From the NCBI RefSeq assembly GCF_000204195.1, contig NZ_AFBG01000025.1, positions 1 to 64,000 of the forward strand: DNA of 64,000 nt, given 5' to 3'. The stretch is from Acidovorax radicis N35 (GTDB taxonomy: Bacteria; Pseudomonadota; Gammaproteobacteria; Burkholderiales; Burkholderiaceae_C). The position numbers were made by a program, and so were the translations under genes. Positions 37,463 to 46,556 of the stretch are shown here, piece by piece; position 1 is the stretch's first letter; each line of letters starts with the position of its first letter. Under the pieces are notes generated by a model, which was not told the origin of the DNA, did no database searches, and saw nothing but the letters and a program-made list of their open reading frames with translations.

Positions 37463-37565
37463 GTTCTGGCTCCATCCGTCCATTCAACGCGGCGACTGTG
37501 CCACGTATCTTTGGGTGGTCCGTTTGACCCATGTCATGAACGCACCAACCACACCAGGAGACACC

Positions 37566-38738
37566 ATGAAAACCCAGGTTTGCATCATCGGCGGAGGCCC
37601 CTCGGGCCTCATGCTCTCGCAGCTCTTGCACCTCAAGGGCATCGACACCATCGTGCTGGAGCGCCAAAGCCGCGAATACGTGCTGGGCCGAATCCGCGCC
37701 GGCGTGCTGGAGCACGGCTTTGCCGCGCTCATGCGCGAGGCCCAGTGCGGCGAGCGCATGGACAAGGAAGGCGAGATCCACGACGGCTTCATCATCGCCC
37801 ACGACGGCAAGATGGACCGGGTCGATTTGCACAAGTACAGCGGCGGCAGCTCGGTGGTGGTCTACGGCCAGACCGAGCTGACGCGCGACCTGTACGAAGC
37901 GCGCGACCGCATGAAGGGCGTCGTCATCCACAACGCCGAAGACGTGCAGCCGCACGACCTCAAAAGCGCCAACCCGTACGTCACCTACCGCAATGGCGAC
38001 GAGGTGGTGCGCATCGATTGCGACTTCGTCATTGGCGCCGACGGCTTTCACGGCGTGAGCCGCAAGTCCATCCCGCGCGATGTGCTCAAGGAGTATGAAA
38101 AGCTCTACCCCTTCGGCTGGCTGGGCGTGCTCTCGCGCACCAAGCCCGTCTCGCCCGAGCTGATCTACGCCAAGCACGAACGCGGCTTTGCGCTGTGCTC
38201 GCTGCGCTCGCAGGTGCTGAGCCGCTACTACATCCAGGTGCCGCTGACCGACACGGTGGAAGACTGGTCTGACGAAGCCTTCTGGGCCGAGCTGAAGCGC
38301 CGCCTGCCCGCCGAAGTGGCCGCCAAGCTCATCACCGGCGCCTCCATCGAGAAGTCCATCGCCCCCCTGCGCTCCTTTGTGGCCGAGCCCATGCGCTACG
38401 GCAACCTGTTCCTGGCGGGCGACGCCGCCCACATCGTGCCGCCCACTGGCGCACGGGGCCTGAACAGCGCGGCATCCGACATCTACTACCTGTACCACGC
38501 CATGGTGGCGCACTACCAAAATGGCGACAGCACCGGCCTCGACAAATACTCCGAAAAGGCCCTGGCCCGCGTGTGGAAGGCCCAGCGCTTCTCGTGGTGG
38601 ATGACGACCATGCTGCACACCTTCCCGGATTCCATCGCGTACGACCAGAAGCTGCAGGACACGGACCTGGCGTATCTGTTCTCGTCGGAGAAGGCGCTGG
38701 GGTCGCTGGCGGAGAACTATGTGGGGTTGCCGTTCTGA
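37566..38738 (+). CDS. pobA: 4-hydroxybenzoate 3-monooxygenase
   Basis: 390 residues. FAD/NADPH-dependent hydroxylase making protocatechuate from 4-hydroxybenzoate. GxGxxG is Gly9-Gly11-Gly14 (IIGGGPSG), the DG motif is FVIGADGFHG near 160, the second FAD motif is LFLAGDAAHIVPPTGARGLN near 285. Length and motifs are those of PobA. It would accept 4-hydroxybenzoate produced from p-coumarate by the locus to the right. A strong terminator follows. Confidence 0.95.
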   Translation: MKTQVCIIGGGPSGLMLSQLLHLKGIDTIVLERQSREYVLGRIRAGVLEHGFAALMREAQCGERMDKEGEIHDGFIIAHDGKMDRVDLHKYSGGSSVVVYGQTELTRDLYEARDRMKGVVIHNAEDVQPHDLKSANPYVTYRNGDEVVRIDCDFVIGADGFHGVSRKSIPRDVLKEYEKLYPFGWLGVLSRTKPVSPELIYAKHERGFALCSLRSQVLSRYYIQVPLTDTVEDWSDEAFWAELKRRLPAEVAAKLITGASIEKSIAPLRSFVAEPMRYGNLFLAGDAAHIVPPTGARGLNSAASDIYYLYHAMVAHYQNGDSTGLDKYSEKALARVWKAQRFSWWMTTMLHTFPDSIAYDQKLQDTDLAYLFSSEKALGSLAENYVGLPF

Positions 38739-38767
38739 GCACTCGGCAGTAGCACGCCACAAATCAG

Positions 38768-38803
38768 AGGCTTGCATGGGGTTTCCTCATGCAAGCCTTT
38801 TTG
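38768..38803 (+). terminator. Intrinsic terminator after pobA
   Basis: AGGCTTGCATG (38768-38778), 9-base loop, CATGCAAGCCT (38788-38798), then T5. An 11-bp perfect stem. It marks the left edge of the A+T-richer island. Confidence 0.92.
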
Positions 38804-39062
38804 TGTACCCAGATCGGCGTTGAGTGCAGGCAGTCGCGTTCGGCAGCGGTCTCCATCTGCTACGCAAAATTTAGGCAGAACTGATGCTTACGCTCGCGCA
38901 GCAGGCCCGATAGCATCGCACCAAGTTTTCAGATCATTTGCCCAGTGCTGTCGATGTGCGATTCGACGATGGCTTGAACACGATGAAGCTGCTGAAGCAG
39001 CGTTTTGAGGCACTGCACTTCACACCCGACAGTGCCAATCAACAGCCAGGAAAATCTCAAAG
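38804..39062. other. A+T-richer gap with a possible short ORF
   Basis: No clear gene. A 32-codon frame from the ATG at 38983 (MKLLKQRFEALHF start) ends at 39081, overlapping the next small ORF; open sequence extends upstream of it to a TAG, suggesting the tail of a decayed gene. Nothing else is recognisable. Confidence 0.3.
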
Positions 39063-39224
39063 ATGGATTGGGTCCCGATAGTCTTCATTGTGTTCAAGGT
39101 GGCCGTGTTTGGCACCGGCATGTTCTTCGCCATCAAGTGGCATTACGACCAAGGGAAGAAGGCGAAGAACGAAGCCAGCAGATCGCCAATTCCAACTGAA
39201 CGTTCGCCGGGTGCGTCGGAGTAG
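39063..39224 (+). CDS. Small single-span membrane protein (53 residues)
   Basis: ATG at 39063 to TAG at 39222. The product has one hydrophobic span at about 4-25 (VPIVFIVFKVAVFG), then a strongly basic HYDQGKKAKNEASR and a Ser/Pro tail, a regular type I/II small membrane protein layout. No family recognised. It converges on the Thoeris genes and may belong to the same island; coding status is inferred only from composition. Confidence 0.45.
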   Translation: MDWVPIVFIVFKVAVFGTGMFFAIKWHYDQGKKAKNEASRSPIPTERSPGASE

Positions 39225-39511
39225 GTGGTTGATTCCCGGCGATGGTCTGCGAGGTATCAGGCTTCTACCTACTTGTAAAACGCTCTCGAACCGATCGTGT
39301 ACCCAGTGCTCAACGTGCACCATAAGGTACCTTGAACAAATTTGAATCAATTTAGCCTACCGCGAATATTCCAACCGCGTGCTCATTTCCCGTTGTCCGT
39401 ATCACTTAGAACTAGAAGAGCATCCGGTACGAACCATCTGGGAACTCTGTGATTTCGTCTCCAGGCCGGAACTCACGACCGTGACGAATCGAGCAACAAA
39501 GCCGAGGGTTG
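39225..39511. other. Gap left of the Thoeris genes, nothing recognisable
   Basis: A+T-richer than the rest of the window, with no convincing frame, repeat or terminator. It probably belongs to the same acquired segment as the defence genes. Confidence 0.4.
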
Positions 39512-40390
39512 CTAGGCGTGCAAGCTCTGGCCCAGGTAGTCCCTCACTTGGAACAGATTCAGCGAGAACTTAGACGCATCCTCAGGCCGCACCACGATGA
39601 TGAGCTTGTTTGAAAATGCCCGTTCGCTAGCTGCATCTGCGAAGGACTGCGCGATGCGCTCGATCATCTTCTTACGAGGATAGGAAACCCGGCCGCGACC
39701 TGTGCCCATCAGGGGCATCACGATGTCACCTACCTCCGCCTTGGCCGCTAGGTTTACCCACAGCTTTTCTAGCGCTTCGTCAATCATCTTCAAGTTTGAC
39801 TGGGCGTTTTTGTTTTCTTCCATGTGTGACATGGCAACAAGGTAGAAGTTTTTGCTGTGCGCGCTCACTCGAGCCACTGTACCAATCGGATATTCCTTCT
39901 TCTTGCCAGGCCGTTTCTCATTGATATTGAATTGCTCTCTAGCAAGTGACACTTCTATTTGGCGATCAATCTCCGTGGTTTGTCCATTGAAGTATTGAGT
40001 TGCCAACTGACCCTGCAGGCTTGAGGAGGCGATTAGCCCCGATGCCATGTCCGTGTCGAACGTCGAGCTGGTGCTAATGATGACCTCGCCGGGAATTTTG
40101 AAGAGGTCGCCGATCAGAACTTCGACCGTAAAGTCCTTCTGCGGAATCTTGTAGCTGACGCGCGAAAGCGGCCGGCGCGTGGATAGCACGTATAGCAGCG
40201 CAAGTGCAACCAAGATAAGCAAGCCGTAGTAGCTGTACTGATCCTTCTTGTAGATGTTGAACGCGTCTGCCAAATCAACGCAGAGGTACAAGATGCCCAT
40301 GACGGCGAAGAACTTACCGATGGCCTCCCCAGAGAAGAGTGCGTAGCGCCAGTAGGCCCGGGTTCTAATTGACTCAAAGAAGTACCTCAC
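39512..40390 (-). CDS. thsA: Type II Thoeris effector: membrane-anchored macro-domain protein
   Basis: 292 residues. Two membrane segments at about 22-45 (IGKFFAVMGILYLCVDLA) and 53-68 (YYGLLILVALALLYVL), then a macro-like domain from about 80 (FTVEVLIGDLFKIPGEVII) to 285, with GDIVMPLMGTGRGRVSYPRK as the ligand loop. This matches type II Thoeris ThsA, in which the macro domain senses an ADP-ribose-type signal made by the TIR partner and the membrane part causes cell death or dormancy during phage infection. Start overlaps the TIR gene stop (ATGA). Base composition and codon use look foreign next to the neighbours. Confidence 0.82.
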   Translation of the reverse strand: MRYFFESIRTRAYWRYALFSGEAIGKFFAVMGILYLCVDLADAFNIYKKDQYSYYGLLILVALALLYVLSTRRPLSRVSYKIPQKDFTVEVLIGDLFKIPGEVIISTSSTFDTDMASGLIASSSLQGQLATQYFNGQTTEIDRQIEVSLAREQFNINEKRPGKKKEYPIGTVARVSAHSKNFYLVAMSHMEENKNAQSNLKMIDEALEKLWVNLAAKAEVGDIVMPLMGTGRGRVSYPRKKMIERIAQSFADAASERAFSNKLIIVVRPEDASKFSLNLFQVRDYLGQSLHA

Positions 40391-40890
40391 AGGCCAAGAC
40401 TCCTGTACACGTTATCGTTGTAGAAACGGCTTCCGGTTGTGGTGCCAGCGGCGCGTAGTGACTGAAACTCGACGGGCCAGTGGCTCATCGCGTGTTCGAT
40501 GATGTTGTGGTTGAACGAGATGTAGACGGCGAGTTGATCCCGGATCGTGGGCGGGCAAAGGTGGTCCTTTTGTCGGCTTCCGTTTAAGTTCACTCCGATG
40601 ATGGGCAGCCCGAGGCGCAAAGCAACTTCCATTTCCCACTTGACGAACTTCGTCAGGTACTTGGTGTTGTTCCCAATGAGCACCACGAGCAGCTTGGAAT
40701 TCGCAAAGCGCTCGCGAAGCTGGCGCTTGATGCTCTCTTCCTGGCTTGAATCCCATGCTGTGTTCAGGTCGTGGGCGTTATGAAAATTGAGTGAGAAACC
40801 GTCGTTCGCCTTCCACGCCGTCATTAGACGGTACCAGTGCATATCGTTGTCGCCGTCGAAGGCAATGTAGGTCTTGTTGCGGTACGCCAT
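40387..40890 (-). CDS. thsB: Type II Thoeris TIR-like sensor/NADase
   Basis: 167 residues of the TIR-like (DUF1863-type) family: strand A KTYIAFDGDNDMHWYRLM (about 6-23), LLVVLIGNNTKYLTKFVKWE (about 67-86) and EVALRLGLPIIGVNLNG. The Glu of KWEMEVAL is the likely catalytic NADase residue. In Thoeris the TIR protein detects infection and turns NAD into a signal nucleotide. AAGGAGAATCAATG gives a strong ribosome binding site. First gene of a two-gene operon with the macro-domain effector. Confidence 0.82.
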   Translation of the reverse strand: MAYRNKTYIAFDGDNDMHWYRLMTAWKANDGFSLNFHNAHDLNTAWDSSQEESIKRQLRERFANSKLLVVLIGNNTKYLTKFVKWEMEVALRLGLPIIGVNLNGSRQKDHLCPPTIRDQLAVYISFNHNIIEHAMSHWPVEFQSLRAAGTTTGSRFYNDNVYRSLGL

Positions 40891-41030
40891 TGATTCTCCT
40901 TACCCCCGGTTGCGGGATTCTAGAGGGGCGTGACAATTTGACCGAAGGTTTATATTTCAGCGCTGTGCGGGCCGAAAACGATTGGGTCTGCGGCCTCAGC
41001 AACCAAGCCTTCTGATTGGCTTCTCTCCTC

Positions 41031-41056
41031 AAAAAAGCCCGGCACAAGCCGGGCTT
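41031..41056 (-). terminator. Intrinsic terminator of the hydroxycinnamate-ester operon
   Basis: On the minus strand AAGCCCGG, a 6-base loop, CCGGGCTT and a T-run (41056 down to 41031). It follows the tannase gene stop at 41075 and marks the right edge of the defence island. Confidence 0.9.
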
Positions 41057-41074
41057 CCCGCTTTCAATCCCCCC

Positions 41075-42847
41075 TCACTTGCAGCTAAAACTGCCCGCAC
41101 TCTCCACATCCCCCGTTCCGTTGTAGCGTGCCACCTTGGGGTACGCGCACAGCGGCCGGGTGCGGTTGGCCGACCAGCTGGCAGGCAGCTCGGCGTTGAC
41201 CACCTTGGCCCCCGCGCCGCGCGCGTTCGCCGTCACGCTGTCGGGCGCCTTGCCTTGTTCCACCCAGGCCACCAGCGGGGCCAGCATGTCGAACTGGTCG
41301 GTGGCGGGGCCGCCGGAGCAGTGGTTCATGCCGGGCACCAGGTACAGGCGGGCAAAGTCGTCGGCCTTGCCGCCGTAATTCGCCTGCAGGCGGTCCATCC
41401 AGTGGGCAGTGTCCATGGGCGAGAACACGCCGTCGGCAACGCCGTGGTAGACCATCATCTTGGCGCCCCGGTTGCGCAATGTATCCAGGTCGGCAGCTTT
41501 GGGGGGCGTCATGTACGACCATGAAGACTCGGTGTAGACCGGCGTGGTGGCGAACATCTTGGGGTAGTCCGTCTCCAGGCTGAAGTTCAGCGCGTACTGC
41601 AGGCCGGTGGTGGCCTTGAAGGCGTCCATCGTGGAGGGTGGTGTGGTGAACAGGAAGGCCACGGCACCCGCGTCGCGCGTGGTGGGTGCGTTGAAGTGCC
41701 AGAACGCAAAGTTGCTGCCTGCCACGCCGGGGTCGAACCAGGTGCCGGTGTACACGGCTTCGCCCTTGCTGTTCTTGGGCCCGGCAAAGACGCTGGCCAG
41801 CACGTTCTTTTGTTCGGCAGAGATGCACGATCCATCCCGCGCAGTGTTGGCTGCGGTGCAGGTGGGCACATCGCGCTGCAGGTTGAAGGCAGCCTGGCAG
41901 GCTTGCACGTCGTTCACCTGGCCGTCGGTAGCGCCGTCCAGTGCGTCGCAGCGCTCCACGATCTTGCGGCCGATGAGCTGGAATTCGGCGGGGCTCACGG
42001 CCTTGGTCAGGTCGGGCTGGCCGTTCGCATCTTTGGTGGCCACCTTGGCGTACTGCTGGGCCTTCCACAGCTGGGCCGTGGCGGCCTTGGGCAGGCTGAA
42101 GCCGGGGTTGCCCGCCAGCACGCCGTCGTACTGGTCGGCGTAACGTGATGCGGCCACCATGGCATGGCGCCCGCCGTTGGAGCAGCCCGCGATGTACGAA
42201 CGGTCCGGGGCCTTTCCGTAGGCGCCCTTGATCAGGTTCTTGGCCATGGGCGTGAGGGTGCCGACGGCTTGGTAGCCGTAGTCCAGCCGGGCCTGCGGGT
42301 CCAGGCCGAAGAACGGGGTGGGGGCGCCATGGCCTGCGTCCGAGCTGAGCACCGCAAAGCCTTGCACCAGGCCAGGGGCTACTGGCGCGGCCCCGCTCAC
42401 CGAGCCCAGCGCGGTCACCACGCTGCCGTCCAGCCCGCCATTGGCCTGGTGCAGAAAGCGGCCGTTCCACGCCACGGGCAGGCGCATCTCGAAACCGATG
42501 GCGTAGGCCGCGCCATCCACGGGGCCGGTGCGCTCTTTCATCTTGCCCTTGACGAGGCAGTGCGCGGGGGCCTGGGTGGCCACGCCCTGCAGGGTCAGGG
42601 GGCCTTCCGGCACCTGCTCGGCGGAGGTGATGCGTGTGTCGGCCAGGGCCAGGCTGGTGGCCAGCGTGGTGCAGGACTGCAAGCTGGCGGGCGTTGCGGC
42701 GGCCAGTTGCGGTACGTTGGCGCGGGGCGCGGTGCTGCAGCCCGCCAGCAGCGCGGCGGCGGCGGCCAGGGCTGCCGTGGCTGCAGAGGCGGAAGATGTG
42801 AAAGAGGGGGCCAGAGCGCGGGGGCGCATGGGGAGGCGGGTGTTCAT
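41075..42847 (-). CDS. Tannase/feruloyl esterase family lipoprotein, copy 1
   Basis: 590 residues. Long signal with lipobox LLAGCS near 36-41. The esterase core has the family nucleophile block YIAGCSNGGRHAM (Cys-Ser pair), a late Asp in YHGVADGVF and His in PGMNHCSGG, plus several cysteines for disulfides. Family members split ferulate, p-coumarate or gallate esters. Last gene of the leftward operon, 109 bases after its paralogue. Start at 42847 gives the signal peptide. Confidence 0.9.
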   Translation of the reverse strand: MNTRLPMRPRALAPSFTSSASAATAALAAAAALLAGCSTAPRANVPQLAAATPASLQSCTTLATSLALADTRITSAEQVPEGPLTLQGVATQAPAHCLVKGKMKERTGPVDGAAYAIGFEMRLPVAWNGRFLHQANGGLDGSVVTALGSVSGAAPVAPGLVQGFAVLSSDAGHGAPTPFFGLDPQARLDYGYQAVGTLTPMAKNLIKGAYGKAPDRSYIAGCSNGGRHAMVAASRYADQYDGVLAGNPGFSLPKAATAQLWKAQQYAKVATKDANGQPDLTKAVSPAEFQLIGRKIVERCDALDGATDGQVNDVQACQAAFNLQRDVPTCTAANTARDGSCISAEQKNVLASVFAGPKNSKGEAVYTGTWFDPGVAGSNFAFWHFNAPTTRDAGAVAFLFTTPPSTMDAFKATTGLQYALNFSLETDYPKMFATTPVYTESSWSYMTPPKAADLDTLRNRGAKMMVYHGVADGVFSPMDTAHWMDRLQANYGGKADDFARLYLVPGMNHCSGGPATDQFDMLAPLVAWVEQGKAPDSVTANARGAGAKVVNAELPASWSANRTRPLCAYPKVARYNGTGDVESAGSFSCK

Positions 42848-42956
42848 GCGGTGGTCTCCTGGGGGTTGTGGGGGCTGCCGCGCCATGGTGGCACGGGGGC
42901 GACCGGGAGGGAAGGGCCCTGGCCGAACGGTGGCCATGGCCCTTCCCGCACTTGCC

Positions 42957-44666
42957 CTATTTGCAGCTGAAGCTGCTGGCGCTTTCGATGTCACCCGTGC
43001 CGTTGTAGCGCGCGACCTTGGGGTAGGCGCACAGCGGGCGGGTGCGGGTGGCAGACCAGCTTGCGGGCAGGTCGGGGTTGGCGCCAGCCACATTGCCTGC
43101 GGCTCTCACCCCGGCGACCACACTCTCGGGAGCCTGGCCTTTTTCCACCCAGTTGACCAGCGAGGTCAGCATATCGAACTGGTCGGTGGCTGGGCCCATG
43201 CCGCAGTGCGACATGCCGGGGACGGGGTAGTACCGCGCGAAGTTCGATGCGTCGCCGCTGTTGTTGTTGCGCAGGCCGTCATACCAGCTGGCCGTGTCGT
43301 TGGCCGAGAAGATCGGGTCGCTCACGCCGTGGTAGACCATCACCTTGGCGCCGCGTTGCTTGAGCGTGGACAGCTGGGTCGGGTTCACAGGCTGCATGAA
43401 GCTCAGCCCCGACTCGGTGTACACGCCGCTGGTGGCGTTGACCGATGCGAGCATGGTGTCGATGGGCGTGCCCAATGCAAACGCCGGGGCGCTGAAGCCC
43501 GTGGGGGACACCGGCGGCGAGCCCCAGGTCATGGCCGTCATTGCGGGGTCGATGTTGGTGGAAACAAAGAACTCCCAGAATGCCGAGTCCGCGGCGTTGT
43601 GGCCGGTGTCGAACGGGAAGCTCGCGTAGAACTTGTTGCCCTTGCTGTCCACGGCACCCGAGAAGATGGGCGCAATCGCCGTCTTCTGGGCGGGCGTCAG
43701 GCAGCTGCCGTCCCGCGCGCCGGAGCACGACGGGATATCGCGCTGGAAGTCAAAGCTGGCCTGGCAGGCGGCGGTGTCTTGCACGATGCCGTCTTTCACC
43801 CCGTCCAGCGCATCGCACTTTTCAAGCACCTTGGCAGAGACCATGGCCCGCTCGGTGCTCGTGAACGCGGTGGACAGGTCCGCCGGGTCGGTTGCGATGG
43901 TCGCGTACTGCTTGGCGCCGAACTGGTTGGCGATGGCGGCCAGCGGGAGGCGGTAGCCAGGGGCACCGGCCAGGTAGCCGTCGTATTCACCCGGCATGCG
44001 GGTCATGGCTACAAAGGTGTGGCGGCCGGCATTGGAGCAGCCACCGATATAGGAGCGGTCGGGTTTGCGTCCGTAGGCCGATGCAATCAGGTCCTTGGCC
44101 ATGGGGGTCAGCTTGGCCACCGTCTGGTAGCCATAGTCCAGCCGTGCCTGGGCATCAATGCCGAAAGCCATGTTGCCCTGCCCGGTGTGGCCGGCGTCGG
44201 AGCTGATCACGGCGAAGCCCTGCTGCAGCGCCACGGTGGGCTGCGGCCCGGTCTGGGAGCCGATCGCAGGCCAAAGCACGCCGTCGGAGCCGCCGTTGGC
44301 CTGATAGAAGAACCGGCCATTCCAGGCCAGCGGCATGCGCATCTCAAAACCGATGGCATAGCGCTGGCCGTCCTGGGGGCTGGTTCTGGCGAACATCTCG
44401 CCGCGCACCAGGCAGTGGGCGGGCATGGGGGCATCGCCCCGCGTCAGCGCACCCGCAGCCACCGGTTCAGCCAGGCTGATCAGTGTGTTGGGGTGGGTGA
44501 ACTTGCTGGCCAGGTCCGCGCAAGTGGCCAGCGTGCCCGGTGTGGCCGCGCTTAGTTGCGGCAACCCCGCGTCCGACGATCCCCCTCCGCATCCGATCAG
44601 CAGAGCTGCTGGCAGGACCGACAGGGCGAGGGGGTGGATGCGCATTCTTCTTTTCTTGATATTCAT
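42957..44666 (-). CDS. Tannase/feruloyl esterase family lipoprotein, copy 2
   Basis: 569 residues, homologous throughout to the next gene: lipobox LLIGCGGG near 18, YIGGCSNAGRHTF nucleophile block, YHGVSDPIF aspartate, PGMSHCGMG histidine and an identical end ARYNGTGDIESASSFSCK-like. An old duplication, since the two differ clearly in the middle. The mature enzymes probably release ferulic and related acids outside the cell for the catabolic genes upstream in the operon. Confidence 0.9.
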   Translation of the reverse strand: MNIKKRRMRIHPLALSVLPAALLIGCGGGSSDAGLPQLSAATPGTLATCADLASKFTHPNTLISLAEPVAAGALTRGDAPMPAHCLVRGEMFARTSPQDGQRYAIGFEMRMPLAWNGRFFYQANGGSDGVLWPAIGSQTGPQPTVALQQGFAVISSDAGHTGQGNMAFGIDAQARLDYGYQTVAKLTPMAKDLIASAYGRKPDRSYIGGCSNAGRHTFVAMTRMPGEYDGYLAGAPGYRLPLAAIANQFGAKQYATIATDPADLSTAFTSTERAMVSAKVLEKCDALDGVKDGIVQDTAACQASFDFQRDIPSCSGARDGSCLTPAQKTAIAPIFSGAVDSKGNKFYASFPFDTGHNAADSAFWEFFVSTNIDPAMTAMTWGSPPVSPTGFSAPAFALGTPIDTMLASVNATSGVYTESGLSFMQPVNPTQLSTLKQRGAKVMVYHGVSDPIFSANDTASWYDGLRNNNSGDASNFARYYPVPGMSHCGMGPATDQFDMLTSLVNWVEKGQAPESVVAGVRAAGNVAGANPDLPASWSATRTRPLCAYPKVARYNGTGDIESASSFSCK

Positions 44667-44752
44667 GCTGTTGTCTCCGTGATCTGAGGCCCAAGGAAAC
44701 CCGCAGCGCGGCCTCAACGCGCAGCAGGGATTGGTGTGGCAAGAGAAGCGAT

Positions 44753-44812
44753 TGCTACAAATTGAGTAGCTGTTAACGCTCTTCCATCAAGCGATGGCGG
44801 CCAATTTGGTCT
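44753..44812. repeat. Dispersed hairpin repeat, copy F
   Basis: TTGCTACAAATTGAGTAGC, then AACGCTCTTCCATCAAGCG and GGCGGCC. It overlaps the 3' end of the acyl-CoA dehydrogenase gene and supplies its last codons and TGA stop. Confidence 0.6.
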
Positions 44813-46547
44813 TGATTTCGAGGGACTGCGCGATGCGCTGGCGCAGGATGGCGGCGCGCATGTCGAACTCGGGCAGCACCCACTGGGTGAGGGCCTGGGC
44901 GGGTGCGCTCCAGCGTTCGGGGTTGTGCGCTGGCTCGTTCCCGCGCTCGGAGGAACCGGTGGGCTCGCTCCCACGCTCGCCTTGGCTGGCCGCGCGGATC
45001 TGGCCCCAGGCCCAGTCCAGCAGCACCAGCGCCACGGCGCGCAGGTAATCGTCGGCCACCCAGTAGGGCAGCTCGGGCTCGGACTGCGCGGCAATTGCCA
45101 GCGTCTGCGTGATCTCGATCAGCGCGTGGCGGCGCGCACCAGCGGCGGGGGAGGGTGTGGGGCCGGGCAGCGATGCCAACAGCGCCGTCAGGCCCTGGCC
45201 ACCGTCGGCCAGCACCTTGCGCACCAGCAGGTCGATGGCCTGGATCTCGTTCGTGCCCTCGTAGATCATGGCCACGCGCGCGTCGCGCACGATCTGCTCG
45301 ATGCCCCATTCGCGCACGTAGCCGTGGCCGCCAAACACCTGCAGGCAGGCGCTGGCGCCGTGGAAGCCTTGGTCGGTGAGTGCCGCCTTGAGAACGGGCG
45401 TGACCAGCGCGCACCAGCGCTGGGCCGCGGCGCGCTCGCCCGCATCGGGGTGGTGTTTGGCCACGTCAAGCTGCAATGCCGTGTGGTAGGCCAGCACGCG
45501 CCCGCCGTCGATCCAGGCGCGCTGCGTGTGCAGGATGCGGCGGATGGCCGGGTGGTCCTGGATGAGGCTGGTGTCGGCGGCGCCGGGCGCGCGCATCTGG
45601 CGGCGCTCGGCCGCATAGGCGCTGGCCTTTTGCCAGGCGGCTTCGAGCAGGCCGATGCCCTGCAGGCCCACGTGCAGGCGCGCCGCATTCATCATCACGA
45701 ACATGGCGTTGAGGCCCTTGTTCGGCTCGCCCACCAGCCAGCCGGTGGCGTCGTCAAAGCGCATCACGCAGGTGGGGCTGCCGTGCAGGCCCATCTTTTC
45801 TTCGATGCGCTCGCACACCACGGCATTGCGCTTTCCGTCCGGCAAGACCTTGGGCACCAGGAACAGCGACAGCCCCTTGGGGCCCGCCGGTGCGTCGGGC
45901 AAGCGCGCCAGCACCAGGTGCACGATGTTGTCGGTCAGGTCGTGTTCGCCGCCGGAGATAAAAATCTTGCTGCCGTTCACGCGTGCACTGCCGTCGGGCT
46001 GCGGCACGCCGCGTGTGCGCACCAGCCCCAGGTCGCTGCCCGCGTGGGCTTCGGTGAGGCACATGGTGGCCAGCCATTCGCCGGTGGCGATCTTTTCCAG
46101 ATACTGCGCCTTGAGTGCGTCGCTGGCGTGGTGTTTGATGCACTCATAGGCGCCATGCAGCAGGCCCGGCGCCATGGTCCAGCCGTGGTTGGCACCGGCC
46201 AGCCACTCAAACAGCACACATTCGAGCACCGCCGGCAGGCCCTGGCCGCCATCCTCAGGCGCACACGAGAGCGAGGGCCAGCCCGCCTGCCAGAAGGCCT
46301 GGTACGCATCGCGGAACCCTGCGGGCGTGTGCACCTGGCCTGCGTCGAAGCGGCAACCCTCCTCGTCGCCCATGCGCTGCAGCGGGGCCACGGCGTTGTC
46401 GACAAACTTGGCGGCTTCGTCGAGCACCTGCGCGGCCAGCTCGCCGTCGATGTCGGAAAACGGTGGCAGTGCCTGCCAGCGGCTGGGCGCCTGCAGCACA
46501 TGGGTCAGCAGATGCTGGATGTCGGCAAGGGCCTGGCGTGCTGGCAT
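44787..46547 (-). CDS. Acyl-CoA dehydrogenase, long (DmdC-like) subfamily
   Basis: 586 residues with all acyl-CoA dehydrogenase motifs: MCLTEAHAGSDLGLVRT near 155, WGIEQIVRDARVAMIYEGTNEIQ near 420-440 and an extra C-terminal domain as in DmdC-type enzymes. FAD-dependent; forms the alpha,beta double bond of an acyl-CoA. In this operon a phenylpropanoyl-CoA such as dihydroferuloyl-CoA is a reasonable substrate. The region near residue 530 has three imperfect 10-residue repeats. Start at 46547; upstream sequence is a dispersed repeat. Confidence 0.9.
   Translation of the reverse strand: MPARQALADIQHLLTHVLQAPSRWQALPPFSDIDGELAAQVLDEAAKFVDNAVAPLQRMGDEEGCRFDAGQVHTPAGFRDAYQAFWQAGWPSLSCAPEDGGQGLPAVLECVLFEWLAGANHGWTMAPGLLHGAYECIKHHASDALKAQYLEKIATGEWLATMCLTEAHAGSDLGLVRTRGVPQPDGSARVNGSKIFISGGEHDLTDNIVHLVLARLPDAPAGPKGLSLFLVPKVLPDGKRNAVVCERIEEKMGLHGSPTCVMRFDDATGWLVGEPNKGLNAMFVMMNAARLHVGLQGIGLLEAAWQKASAYAAERRQMRAPGAADTSLIQDHPAIRRILHTQRAWIDGGRVLAYHTALQLDVAKHHPDAGERAAAQRWCALVTPVLKAALTDQGFHGASACLQVFGGHGYVREWGIEQIVRDARVAMIYEGTNEIQAIDLLVRKVLADGGQGLTALLASLPGPTPSPAAGARRHALIEITQTLAIAAQSEPELPYWVADDYLRAVALVLLDWAWGQIRAASQGERGSEPTGSSERGNEPAHNPERWSAPAQALTQWVLPEFDMRAAILRQRIAQSLEIKTKLAAIA
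44890..44980. repeat. 30-bp tandem repeats inside the acyl-CoA dehydrogenase gene
   Basis: Three imperfect copies at about 44901, 44931 and 44961 (CGCTCCAGCGTTCGG, CGTTCCCGCGCTCGG, CGCTCCCACGCTCGC), encoding 10-residue units that begin with Glu-Arg. In frame, so the copy number can vary without breaking the protein. Confidence 0.65.
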
Positions 46548-46556
46548 GGTTTGCTC

